NCBI GenBank assembly: GCA_020426485.1 | Contig: JAGQPY010000004.1 | Span: 1 to 53,617 of the forward strand | Length of the DNA stretch: 53,617 bases | Source of the DNA: Planctomycetaceae bacterium | GTDB taxonomy: Bacteria > Planctomycetota > Planctomycetia > Planctomycetales > Planctomycetaceae | Direction of reading: 5' to 3' | Shown: one piece after another, positions 35,781-44,640 of the stretch | Position numbering within the stretch: the first letter of the stretch is position 1 | Layout: each line of letters starts with the position of its first letter | Notes under the pieces: generated by a model | What the model saw: the letters and a program-made list of their open reading frames with translations, nothing else | What the model was told of the DNA's origin: nothing | Database searches by the model: none | Translations under genes and position numbers: made by a program

Positions 35781-38366
35781 TCATGGCAGGCCGTGAATTT
35801 TGCGCAGGACCCATTCCGCCGTCAGCAGAGCGAAAAACAGCAGGAGAATCGACCAGTGATCCCACAGAGTTCGTTCCTGAACTGTCACCTCTGTCTGGTC
35901 TTTCGGTCTCAGCAGCTCCGGTAGTTCATCCAGCGTCCATGGTTCGAACACCCGTCCGCCGGACAACGTGGCAACCTGTTCCAGGAATGGTCGATTGCAG
36001 CTGATGTTGGCCAGTTCCGTGGACAGCTGTTTTTGCACAATCAGTTCCGAAGTCACTGGAGACTCCAGCCGGATTCGGGAGTTTTCAACATTCAGTCGTA
36101 CGCGATAACTTCCGGGTTTCAGCCGATGCAGCCGAGTCGTAAACCGCTCCGGAGCACCATCGACTGGCGTCAGCGGAAAAGACTGGGGTGAGAATGCACC
36201 GCTGCTTTTGGGGTCCGAATTCCGACTTTGGGGGCCGGGGGGCTCGTTGGAGGAACCATTGGCCGCATCATTCGGACTGTCTTCCATGGATTCCAGAATG
36301 ACCTCCGTTCGGGCATCCTTGAGCTGATCGGCAAGACCGGGATTCCAGCGGACGGCGACTTCCACAGATTCGCTGTCGTCGATGATCATGTCGGACAGCG
36401 TCAGCCGCACCTGATCATTGCCGGCCGCAGACTTGTTGCGAGCGGCCCAGCGAACCAGCTGTCCCCAGAACCGATGATGCCACGTGTCGCCCGCACGAAA
36501 TCGCCACCGCCAAGTGCTGTCGATTCCCATCCACACGACCTGACCGAAGCCATAATACTGATGAACGATGACTGCTCGGTCTGTCAGCTCGGCGGCGTCC
36601 AGTTGCAGATTCGCCCAGACGCTGGCTCCAGGAAGTGGCGTGGCGGAATAAGCCCACGGATGTCCCGGGAGTCCGGAAAAATCCGTCCCACCGGCTTCGC
36701 CCGGAGCCGACAGGCGAAACAGAGTCAGATCGGCAGCATCCGGCGTCGGATCCAGGCGGAACGCGGTTGGAGCCGCATCCGGATCGGACCGTCGATAGCG
36801 TTCGGCCAGTTGCTGCACAGGCTTCTCGACGGGCAGAAGACTTCTCAGAATCGGTGACTGATAAGTGTGAGGCATGTGGTCTTTGCCGGGAATGACCAGC
36901 AAAGTCAATCCATCAGTTTCGACGGCGTGTTCCAGAGCTTCCCAGACCGGTTCCGGAAGTCTTTCGGCCGCCACATCTCCCACAATGACAATGTCAGTCG
37001 ACGCCAGTTGTTCCTGAAAGACGTCCATTTCCGGAAGGTCGCGATTCAGGAAGGTGTTGTTCAGCAGATGCAGAAACGGCTGATCGAACAGCACCGTTGT
37101 CAATGCGACCCGCTTATCCCGCTCCAGCGCGCTGTTCAGATAACGGAATTCCCAGCGAGCATCACCTTCCAGCAGCATGACGTGTGACTTGTTATCCACG
37201 ACGGACACTGTGAATGTTCGGTCATTGTTGTCGTCGCGAAGTTCACCGGGCTGAGCTTCTGCCACGATGCGATATTCCTGATTGCCGACTTCCGCTGTCG
37301 GAATACCGAATTCCACATCAAAGTGGTCACCTGCCGCGTCCACCTCGCGCTGGTCAACCACTTCGCCGTTCCTGAACAACTGCACATTGACCCGGTCACC
37401 TGCGTAGCCCGATGACGAAATGGTGGCTCGCACCTGAGCAGTATCTTCCAGAAACACCGTCTGCGGAACTTCCAGTGAAGCCACCGACAGGTCGCGCGGA
37501 GTCAGCTGAGAACCAATCGGAATGCAGTAAACGGGAACTCCCAGACTTCCCAGTCGAGCCGCTTCTGATGTTACGTCGGCGGATGTCGTCTGACGTCCAT
37601 CACTCAGCAAAACAATTCCGCTGATGTTATTGCCGTCCGGTTCACTGATCGATTCTGTCAGCACACCGACAGCATCGGTTCCACCGGGGTTGATTTCTGT
37701 CAGATCAGAATTCAACACTTCACGCAGCTGATCGGGCAGAACCGGTGTCTGTTGCGTTCCGAAAACCCGCAGATCGACGGCCTGAACGTCACTCAACTGC
37801 TTCAGCAGATCGTGCGGACGAGCTTCCAACAGACGCCTCACGAATTCCATGCGAGACATCTTTGCCAGTTCCGTAAAAACACCCTGCATGTGTTGGCGAC
37901 GCAGTTCCGCGACAGCCGGACCGGAACCGACTTCGCCTTCAACCGCCGCTCCCCAGTCCGGTTGCTCACCCGCTTCCAGCGCTGCCGCCCACGAATCCAG
38001 CAGAGGAGCGACTTCGGTATTCCCCAGCATTCCCAACGCCTGAGCCCAGCGCAGCATTTCCACTGGCGAAGCGTGCCGGTCGGCTGTCTGCATACTTTCG
38101 GAAACGTCGATGGCAACCACTACGCGACTCGGCCGATCGGAATCCAGCCGGCGAGTCAGAACCGGTTGCAGAAATGCCAGCAGCAATACCAGCAAAACAA
38201 GAACTCGCAGCGCCAGCAGAATTCGCCCCACGGTCGGCGAAACCAGTCGAGCTTCATATCGGCGCAGGCGAATGAACAACGCCACGGCCAACAGCACCGC
38301 AGCGATGACACTGATGGTCCAGAACACCGACTGCGCGCCGGTGAACATCAGTCGCCATTGGTTCAT
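35781..38366 (-). CDS. VWA-domain membrane protein
   Basis: The 861-residue protein has two N-terminal membrane helices (about 15-32 and 48-68). A von Willebrand A domain follows, with the MIDAS motif AIDVSESM at 85-92 and VLLSDGRQT later. CARDB/Ig-like beta regions come next, then a segment resembling class I glutamine-amidotransferase-like folds (LLVIPGKDHMPHTYQSPILR) without an obvious catalytic triad. One C-terminal membrane helix follows (HWSILLLFFALLTAEWVL). Such proteins are common in planctomycetes beside MoxR ATPase and DUF58 genes, which act in metal insertion or protein maturation. Those partners are not in this window. The ABC-2 permease lies upstream on the same strand after 268 bases. 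Confidence 0.87.
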   Translation of the reverse strand: MNQWRLMFTGAQSVFWTISVIAAVLLAVALFIRLRRYEARLVSPTVGRILLALRVLVLLVLLLAFLQPVLTRRLDSDRPSRVVVAIDVSESMQTADRHASPVEMLRWAQALGMLGNTEVAPLLDSWAAALEAGEQPDWGAAVEGEVGSGPAVAELRRQHMQGVFTELAKMSRMEFVRRLLEARPHDLLKQLSDVQAVDLRVFGTQQTPVLPDQLREVLNSDLTEINPGGTDAVGVLTESISEPDGNNISGIVLLSDGRQTTSADVTSEAARLGSLGVPVYCIPIGSQLTPRDLSVASLEVPQTVFLEDTAQVRATISSSGYAGDRVNVQLFRNGEVVDQREVDAAGDHFDVEFGIPTAEVGNQEYRIVAEAQPGELRDDNNDRTFTVSVVDNKSHVMLLEGDARWEFRYLNSALERDKRVALTTVLFDQPFLHLLNNTFLNRDLPEMDVFQEQLASTDIVIVGDVAAERLPEPVWEALEHAVETDGLTLLVIPGKDHMPHTYQSPILRSLLPVEKPVQQLAERYRRSDPDAAPTAFRLDPTPDAADLTLFRLSAPGEAGGTDFSGLPGHPWAYSATPLPGASVWANLQLDAAELTDRAVIVHQYYGFGQVVWMGIDSTWRWRFRAGDTWHHRFWGQLVRWAARNKSAAGNDQVRLTLSDMIIDDSESVEVAVRWNPGLADQLKDARTEVILESMEDSPNDAANGSSNEPPGPQSRNSDPKSSGAFSPQSFPLTPVDGAPERFTTRLHRLKPGSYRVRLNVENSRIRLESPVTSELIVQKQLSTELANISCNRPFLEQVATLSGGRVFEPWTLDELPELLRPKDQTEVTVQERTLWDHWSILLLFFALLTAEWVLRKIHGLP

Positions 38367-38634
38367 GCAACAGACAATCCTGTTTCTTATTCCAGGCAGT
38401 CACGTGCGACATTCCGCATTCATCGACATCACGATGCGGTCAGATCGTCCACAGTCAGTCCAGACTCAACCCGGGCTTATCTTAGCCACACTCGTTCGAG
38501 AAAACATGCGGCAGCGGGATGGATGCGTTCCACAGACAGGAAATTGCTCGTCACTATTTGTTGACTCGAACCCGTCGGATTCCGTACACCTCACGGCTTC
38601 CGGAAAGCGTCATTCGAGGCGAAAACGCAACAGA

Positions 38635-39495
38635 TCAGGTGACATTGTGTTGACCCGGCCGATTGACCAGTGCTACCGCGACAGCCATGTACAGGATGGT
38701 GAAACCAAGCGTCACCAGCACACAGAGCAACATCGATGGCAGCGCTGCGGTTGACGGAAGCTGCCCGTCGTAAATCAGTCGTCGTAGTCCGGCGACGCCG
38801 TAGGTGAGCGGATTGATGCGAATGATCCACGACAGCCACCCAGTGCCATCCCCCGGAAAGAAGGCTCCTGAAACCAGCCACATTGGCATCAGGAAAATAC
38901 TCATAATGGCATGAAATCCCTGAGTCGATGACATCGGCCATGCGATCACAACTCCCAGAGCCGTCAGTTCAACGGCAATCAATCCCAGAAACGCCACGGC
39001 CAGAAGACCGCTGGTGAAACTGATCTCGATCTGCAGGCCCGGGCTGAGACCGACAAAGCTGAGCAGCGGAGCGACAAGCAGAAACACAACCGCCTGCATC
39101 ACCGCCATCCCTGCGCCGCCCAGCACTTTGCCCATCACGATGACCGAACGGGGAACCGGGGCCGCCAGTACTCCCTGCAGAAATCCTTCTCGCCGATCTT
39201 CGATGATCGAAATCGTAGAAAAGATGGCCGTGAACATCACAATCAGAACGGCGACACCAGGCAGAAAGTATTCCTGATATGTCAGCGGCCGTTCGAGCAC
39301 CGCGGCCCATTCTGGTGCCTTGAAGGAACCACCCAGCCCGGCCCCGAACAGAATCCAGAACACCACCGGCTGACCGATTGCACCCACAAGGCGAGTCGGC
39401 TGGCGCAGAAAGCGAATCAGTTCTCGCTTGGCCAGAGCCATTGTTCCGCCGAAAAACGCGTCAAAGCCTGAACCGGATTTCACAGCGGAATTCAT
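38635..39495 (-). CDS. ABC-2 type transporter permease
   Basis: About 286 residues with six predicted membrane helices. Typical ABC-2 features are ALAKRELIRFLRQPTRLVGA at the start, TAIFSTISIIEDRREGFLQGVLAAPVPR in the cytoplasmic coupling region and NPLTYGVAGLRRLIYDG near the end. These permeases work with a separate ATPase to export drugs, polysaccharides or lipids, or in c-type cytochrome or gliding systems. No ATPase gene is adjacent, so its partner is encoded elsewhere. ATG 39495 has GGAAAG 5 bases upstream and is preferred over GTG 39501. Confidence 0.88.
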   Translation of the reverse strand: MNSAVKSGSGFDAFFGGTMALAKRELIRFLRQPTRLVGAIGQPVVFWILFGAGLGGSFKAPEWAAVLERPLTYQEYFLPGVAVLIVMFTAIFSTISIIEDRREGFLQGVLAAPVPRSVIVMGKVLGGAGMAVMQAVVFLLVAPLLSFVGLSPGLQIEISFTSGLLAVAFLGLIAVELTALGVVIAWPMSSTQGFHAIMSIFLMPMWLVSGAFFPGDGTGWLSWIIRINPLTYGVAGLRRLIYDGQLPSTAALPSMLLCVLVTLGFTILYMAVAVALVNRPGQHNVT

Positions 39496-39501
39496 GGACA
39501 C

Positions 39502-39721
39502 TTTCCGAACGACATTTCCGTTGCAGTCGCAGGGCAGGCTCCCGCCTGCCTTCCTCTATCAACCAAAGATATTGGAAAATCAGTAGGTCCGACTTTGCCG
39601 AACGAATGGATCGAGTTGCAGCTGAAAAGCAGGCACTTGCCTGCCGATTGACTTTCGCCGAACGATTTTCACAGCGGCAGGCGGATGTCCGCTCTACGGC
39701 TGCACCGACAGCAGCGGCCCA
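39502..39721. repeat. Hairpin cluster between two minus-strand genes
   Basis: In 220 bases there are three short palindromes. GGCAGG pairs with CCTGCC at 39533-39550, GCAGGCA with TGCCTGC at 39629-39644, and an AGCGG/CCGCT stem lies near 39673-39695. A GTAGGTCCG-type repeat lies at 39583-39608. The density suggests accumulated small palindromic repeats and no gene. Confidence 0.55.
39583..39608 (+). repeat. Dispersed repeat, family K, copy 1
   Basis: GTAGGTCCGACTTTGCCGAA with the following CGAAT matches the reverse complement of 42082-42108, in which the two halves (TCCGGC and GCCGGA) form a clean palindrome. Confidence 0.55.
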
Positions 39722-40750
39722 TCAGTCGGCCACATCGATCATGGCCTTGATGACACCGGTTTCCGGTCTGGTCAGACGGTCGAAATCGCCAACGACATCG
39801 TCAAACGATGTTCGGTGAGTAATCCAGGGATCGGTGTTGATGGTGCCGTCTTCGATCAGCCCGATAATTCGAGTGAAATCAGGCGGCAACGCATTTCGGG
39901 AAGCCTTGAGCGTGATTTCGGCCTTGTGCAGGACCGGATGTACAAAGCTGATTTCCTGAGTTGTGATGCCCACGTAAACGAGTGAGCCGGTGTGAGCCAC
40001 GTAACCCAATGCGGCGGACATCGATTTGTTGCTGCCGGTTGCATCCGTCACCACGGAGTAACGGCTGCCTTCGGTGATGTCCATCATCTGAGTCATCTCA
40101 CTGCCGTCCCCCTTGAATTCAATTGTGTGATCAATGTTGTACGTGCGCCGACAGAAGTCCAAACGGTCCGGATTCATGTCCATGACGGTCACCGTGGCGC
40201 CTGTCAGTCGGGCAAATTCCAGAGTTGCCAGACCGATCGGCCCTGCTCCGATAATCAATGCATGTTCGCCCGGCTGCGGATTGCCTCGGTCGTTGGCGTG
40301 GCAGCCGATGGCCAGAGTTTCCACCAGTGCCAGTTGTTCCATGTTGAGCTTCTTTGACGGATGGAGTTTCTCCGCACGAATCAGAAAGCGATCGCACAGT
40401 CCCCCATCGACCATGACCCCAATGACGTTCAGTTTTTCGCAGCAGTTACCCGCTCCTTTGCGACACGGGTAACATTGGCCGCAGTTCATGTACGGTTCGA
40501 CACTGCAACGATCGCCTGGAACCACATTGGTGACACCATCGCCAACCGCCAGAACTTCAACTCCCAGTTCGTGACCGGGAATCCGCGGATAGCTGAAGAA
40601 TGGCATTTTGCCCAGATAACCGCTGATATCGGTGCCACAGATGCCCATACGGTGCGTTCGCACCAATGCCTGGCCTGGCCCGGGTTGGCCGGGATCAGGG
40701 ATCTCCACCTGTGCAAACTGCCGAGGCTCCGTCAGCTGAATCGCTTTCAT
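39722..40750 (-). CDS. Zinc-dependent alcohol dehydrogenase family protein
   Basis: A medium-chain dehydrogenase of about 342 residues from ATG 40750. The catalytic zinc region GICGTDISGY and the GHE motif in RIPGHELGVEV are present. The structural zinc lobe has four cysteines (CGQCYPCRKGAGNCC) and the NAD-binding fold reads IIGAGPIGLATLEFARL. The family covers sorbitol, threonine and other polyol dehydrogenases; the substrate cannot be chosen here. Upstream in-frame starts at 40768 and 40786 lack conservation, and GGAA lies close to ATG 40750. It is on the same strand as mdh but separated by about 160 bases and a terminator. Confidence 0.9.
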   Translation of the reverse strand: MKAIQLTEPRQFAQVEIPDPGQPGPGQALVRTHRMGICGTDISGYLGKMPFFSYPRIPGHELGVEVLAVGDGVTNVVPGDRCSVEPYMNCGQCYPCRKGAGNCCEKLNVIGVMVDGGLCDRFLIRAEKLHPSKKLNMEQLALVETLAIGCHANDRGNPQPGEHALIIGAGPIGLATLEFARLTGATVTVMDMNPDRLDFCRRTYNIDHTIEFKGDGSEMTQMMDITEGSRYSVVTDATGSNKSMSAALGYVAHTGSLVYVGITTQEISFVHPVLHKAEITLKASRNALPPDFTRIIGLIEDGTINTDPWITHRTSFDDVVGDFDRLTRPETGVIKAMIDVAD

Positions 40751-40861
40751 AGGTTCCGCACACTTCATCCAAGAACAAACGATCAATCAACGGTCATTTC
40801 TGCAACTCGCCGAACGAATTCTGCCAGTGACCATCCACCGATGAACATTGCGTCTTCGCGC

Positions 40862-40890
40862 AAAAAGACAGGGCCGAGAATGTCGGCCCT
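40862..40890 (-). terminator. Rho-independent terminator of mdh
   Basis: On the minus strand AGGGCCGA pairs with TCGGCCCT around a 5-base loop and is followed by GTCTTTTTG. It begins 18 bases after the mdh stop. Confidence 0.85.
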
Positions 40891-40908
40891 GCGGTAAGTC
40901 CGGAGAGA

Positions 40909-41901
40909 TCAGCCTTTCAGCAGATCCTTCACCGTATCGCGTTCTTCGCGAAGTTCGGCCACGGTGGCGGCGATCTTCGCCTGAGCGAATTCGTTATGCG
41001 ACAGCCCCTGAACGATTGACCACTTGTCGCCGTCTGAAGTCAGCGGGAAGCTGCTGATCAGTCCGGCGTCGACTCCATAGCTGCCGTCACTGCAAACGGC
41101 CGCACTGAATGTCACGCCGGCTGCCGTCGGATTGTGCATGGCTTTGACGTTGTCAATGATGGCGTTAGCGGCGGAAGCCGCACTGGAGGCACCGCGAGCT
41201 TCAATCACGGCTGCGCCTCGCTTCTGGACCGTGGTGATGAAATCGTTTTGCAGCCAGTTTTCATCTCCAATCACTTCAGCGGCGGGCTTGCCATCGATCT
41301 TCGCGTTGTAGAAGTCCGGATACTGAGTGGCGGAATGATTGCCCCAGATGGTCATGTTGGACACGGAGCAAACTGGTCGGCCGGACTTCTTCGCCAGCTG
41401 ACTGACCGCACGATTCTGGTCCAGCATGGTCATCGCGTACCAGCGATCGTTAGGCACGTTGGGAGCGTTGTTCATGGCAATCAGGCAATTGGTGTTGCAT
41501 GGATTGCCGATGACCAGCACCTTGACGTCTTTCGCCGCAGAATCGGAAATCGCCTTGCCCGTGCTGGTGAAAATCGGTCCGTTGATGCGAATCAGATCGC
41601 CTCGTTCCATGCCCTTGCCGCGAGGAACGCTGCCGACACACAGCACGTAGTTGCAGTCACCGAAGCCGTCGTTCAGATGATCGCTGTCCGCTTTGACAAC
41701 GCCCGCCAATGTTGGAAAGGCACAGTCGTCCAGTTCCATTTCCACACCGTTCAGTGCTCCCATGGCGGGCGGCACTTCTACCAGATGCAGAATGACGGGT
41801 TGATCGGCTCCAAAAACCTGACCGGATGCAATGCGGAAGATCAGCGCGTAACCAATTTGACCAGCAGCACCGGTCACAGCAACTCGAATGGGCGACTTCA
41901 T
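40909..41901 (-). CDS. mdh: Malate dehydrogenase (NAD-dependent)
   Basis: The 330-residue protein interconverts malate and oxaloacetate in the TCA cycle. It belongs to the cytosolic-type (type 2) malate dehydrogenases: [19 protein letters not shown] at the start, substrate-binding arginines in [34 protein letters not shown], and the catalytic His in [15 protein letters not shown]. Length matches the family. AAAGG lies 8 bases before the ATG. It is followed by its own terminator and so forms a single-gene unit. Confidence 0.96.
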   Translation of the reverse strand: MKSPIRVAVTGAAGQIGYALIFRIASGQVFGADQPVILHLVEVPPAMGALNGVEMELDDCAFPTLAGVVKADSDHLNDGFGDCNYVLCVGSVPRGKGMERGDLIRINGPIFTSTGKAISDSAAKDVKVLVIGNPCNTNCLIAMNNAPNVPNDRWYAMTMLDQNRAVSQLAKKSGRPVCSVSNMTIWGNHSATQYPDFYNAKIDGKPAAEVIGDENWLQNDFITTVQKRGAAVIEARGASSAASAANAIIDNVKAMHNPTAAGVTFSAAVCSDGSYGVDAGLISSFPLTSDGDKWSIVQGLSHNEFAQAKIAATVAELREERDTVKDLLKG

Positions 41902-42081
41902 GACATTAACCTTTCTGAGAAATGTGAACCCTGCACCCCGGTCGATTCCGCCCGAGCTGCGCTACTGTTTGTTTGATTGAGTGATTTGTCTAATTGAATG
42001 ATCTGGTTTGTGTTGGTGATCGGCTAAAAAAAATACGGCTTTCGACAGATTCCGTCTGGTCCGTTGATTGCCGAAACACCA

Positions 42082-42108
42082 ATTTGTCCGGCACAGCCGG
42101 ACCTACAA
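42082..42108 (-). repeat. Dispersed palindromic repeat, family K, copy 2
   Basis: TTGTCCGGCACAGCCGGACC contains the perfect arms GTCCGGC and GCCGGAC around CA. The minus-strand reading GTAGGTCCGGCTGTGCCGGA matches the copy at 39583-39608. Confidence 0.55.
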
Positions 42109-42183
42109 GTTGACGAAGCGACCAGCGGGAGCGTCTCGGCGCCTGTGACCGCCGATCTCAATCAACACTCCACGCCACCGGGT

Positions 42184-42200
42184 CAAGGGCGCTGCCCTTG
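42184..42200 (-). terminator. Hairpin directly after argG
   Basis: CAAGGGC and GCCCTTG form a perfect 7-base stem around GCT, touching the argG stop codon. No U-tract follows, so efficient termination is uncertain. Confidence 0.4.
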
Positions 42201-43418
42201 TTAGTAGCTGCGAGGTCGAACGGAACCTTGAACTCGATAGGGCAGTCCCATGATTCGCAGGAAGCCTTCCGCGTCCGTTTGGTTGTAGTCGCCACCTTTT
42301 TCCATGCTGGCGATTTCGGCATTGTACAGACTGTTGGGAGATGTCCGGCTGCTGACTCGAATATTGCCTTTGTATAACGTCAGCTTAACATCGCCCGTCA
42401 CGGGTTTCTGGGCCTCGCGAATAAACGCCAGCAATGCGTCCATCTTCGCACAGTACCAGTGACCGTAGTAAACCATCTCGGCCACGACCGGGCTGAGTTG
42501 ATCTCGCAGATGCGTCAGGTCGCGATCCATGGTCATTTGTTCGATCGCTCGATGAGCCGTATACAACAGCGTCATGCCGGGAGCTTCGTACACACCGCGA
42601 CTCTTCATGCCCACGAAGCGGTTTTCAATGATGTCAATGCGACCGACGCCGTTGCGTCCGCCGATGGTGTTCAGAGTCTCCACAATCTTTGCAGCGGAAA
42701 GTTTTTCGCCATTGACGGCCACCGGAATGCCGGCATCAAAGCTGATGGTCAGGGACTCTTCTTTATCCGGAGCTTGCTGAGGAGAAACCGTCATCCCGAA
42801 ATCAATGACAGTTTCTCCATCGACCGTTGGGTCTTCCAGATCACCCGCTTCGTAGCTGATGTGCAGACAGTTTTCGTCGCTGGAATACGGCTTGCTGGCA
42901 CTGGCTTTCACAGGAATATTTTTTTCAGCGCAGTAGTCCAGCATTTCCTTGCGGCCGGGAAACTTGCTGCGGAACTCTTCCATTCGCCACGGTGCAATAA
43001 TTCGCACCGTCGGGTCCAAAGCTTCGGCGGCCAGCTGAAACCGACACTGATCGTTGCCTTTGCCGGTGGCTCCATGAACAAATGCCACGGCACCGACTTC
43101 GCGAGCACGCTGCAGGCAGACCTTGGAAATCAACGGACGAGCGATTGAGGTGCCCAGCAGGTAAATGTTTTCGTATTTCGCCTGCCACTGGAGGGTGGGA
43201 AATGCGATTTCGCGGCACATTTCTTCACGAGCATCCACCAGCTCCGAAGACTTGGCCCCAATGTCCAGCGCCTTCTTCAGAATGGCGGCACGGTCTTCGC
43301 AGGGTTGCCCAAGTTCCACATACAAACAGTGGACATCGTAGCCTTTGTCCTGAAGCCAGCCCACCAGGACTGAGGTGTCCAAACCGCCGCTGTACGCCAG
43401 CACCACCGATTCTGCCAC
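42201..43418 (-). CDS. argG: Argininosuccinate synthase
   Basis: ArgG condenses citrulline and aspartate with ATP in arginine synthesis. From GTG 43418, with GGGAGAG 7 bases upstream, the protein has 405 residues, the usual length. It shows the PP-loop SVVLAYSGGLDTSVLVGWL at the start, then ENIYLLGTSIARPLISK, FVHGATGKGNDQCRFQL and the C-terminal helix region. An upstream TTG at 43442 would add eight non-conserved residues and include the ribosome site. No other arginine gene is adjacent. Confidence 0.97.
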   Translation of the reverse strand: MAESVVLAYSGGLDTSVLVGWLQDKGYDVHCLYVELGQPCEDRAAILKKALDIGAKSSELVDAREEMCREIAFPTLQWQAKYENIYLLGTSIARPLISKVCLQRAREVGAVAFVHGATGKGNDQCRFQLAAEALDPTVRIIAPWRMEEFRSKFPGRKEMLDYCAEKNIPVKASASKPYSSDENCLHISYEAGDLEDPTVDGETVIDFGMTVSPQQAPDKEESLTISFDAGIPVAVNGEKLSAAKIVETLNTIGGRNGVGRIDIIENRFVGMKSRGVYEAPGMTLLYTAHRAIEQMTMDRDLTHLRDQLSPVVAEMVYYGHWYCAKMDALLAFIREAQKPVTGDVKLTLYKGNIRVSSRTSPNSLYNAEIASMEKGGDYNQTDAEGFLRIMGLPYRVQGSVRPRSY

Positions 43419-43878
43419 GATTGATCTCTCCCGACCGTCCAAAAACTGTCACGCGTTTTGAAACCTGCACCGCACGGATGATCGGCCGAAGGATCACAAA
43501 CCTGTGACCACATTCCATCCGAAAAAAACGTGAGTTTGCGATCGGCAATCTTACAGGTCCATTGCAGCACTGCCACGCCAGGTCCGGGCGTTTTCAAAGG
43601 TTGGAACAGAATACCCGACCTCCGGATAATCGGCGTTTCGGGCGTATTTTTCCGATCACGAGGAGCGTTCGGAGATCCGGGGAGGGTTTTGCAACGAAGA
43701 CGTTCCCGATACGATGATGCTCGGCCCCGCGACGGATCGGTTGCTCTTTCGCGCTTATCGACCGTTTTGATTCATGCCGACCGCGTCGTCCGGATTTGGT
43801 CCTTTGCGCGGCTGAATGGATTTCCGATTCGGCAGTCCGAAGTTCCCAATCATTCACTATTGCGGCTGAGACAGCATT
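43419..43878. other. Divergent intergenic region between argG and the ECF sigma gene
   Basis: The 460 bases should hold promoters for both flanking genes. No gene, strong hexamer pair or repeat was recognised. An ARG-box-like operator for argG was looked for by eye and not found. Confidence 0.45.
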
Positions 43879-44511
43879 GTGACGCATTCTGACCGAGAGC
43901 GAGAATTGATTGATCGTGTCATCAACCGCGACACGGACGCGCTGGCGGAACTGTTTTCACAGCATCGGGATCGATTGTGGCGAATGGTCAATTTCCGAAT
44001 GGATCCTCGCCTGCACGGTCGCATCGATGCCGACGACGTGCTTCAGGAAGCGTGGCTGTCGATGGTCCAGCGCATAGACCACTTTCTGGCCGATGCGTCT
44101 CGGTCAATTTTCGTGTGGTTCCGCCTGATCACGAGCCAGACGCTGGTGGACATTCATCGCCGCCATCTGGGAACTCAAAAACGCAACGCGGCGATGGAGT
44201 TCTCCATCAACAAAGGCTGGAGTTCCGAATCCACATCATTCTCTCTTTCATTTCATCTGCTGGGGCATTTAACGTCGCCGACTCAGGCGGCTTTACGAGA
44301 AGAATTGTCGCAGCAGCTGAAAGCGGCACTGGCGTCCATGAATGAAATCGATCGCGAAGTACTGGCTCTGCGACACTTCGAACAGCTTTCCAATCGCGAA
44401 ACGGCTCAGATTCTGGGAATCAGCGACCAGGCGGCCAGTGATCGGTATATGCGGGCACTTGGACGGTTGAAAAACGTTCTGACGGCAATTCCCGGATTTT
44501 TGGATCGCTGA
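43879..44511 (+). CDS. ECF-type RNA polymerase sigma factor
   Basis: The 210-residue protein contains sigma region 2 (LAELFSQHRDRLWRMVNFRM followed by DADDVLQEAWLSMVQRI). After an unusually long linker of about 45 residues comes region 4 (MNEIDREVLALRHFEQLS followed by NRETAQILGISDQAASDRYM). There is no separate anti-sigma gene. In planctomycetes such sigma factors are often encoded beside a Ser/Thr kinase that may control them by phosphorylation. The kinase here starts 129 bases downstream on the same strand. The start is a GTG with only a weak ribosome site. Confidence 0.9.
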   Translation: MTHSDRERELIDRVINRDTDALAELFSQHRDRLWRMVNFRMDPRLHGRIDADDVLQEAWLSMVQRIDHFLADASRSIFVWFRLITSQTLVDIHRRHLGTQKRNAAMEFSINKGWSSESTSFSLSFHLLGHLTSPTQAALREELSQQLKAALASMNEIDREVLALRHFEQLSNRETAQILGISDQAASDRYMRALGRLKNVLTAIPGFLDR

Positions 44512-44640
44512 ACCGGATCGGCCGTGCGAGAATTCGTTATCAGATTCGCGGTCGCCAGCGCCATGAATGGCTTTCTCCTTTGACGTTTGGGGCCGTCTTC
44601 CGACCGATTCTCGTCACATTCCATCCGGCGATCCCATCCC

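Larger units (their letters stand above)
41902..42200. other. Intergenic region between mdh and argG
   Basis: About 300 bases carrying the family K palindrome at 42082-42108 and the argG hairpin at 42184-42200. No gene is supported. The mdh promoter must lie in the left part. Confidence 0.5.
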
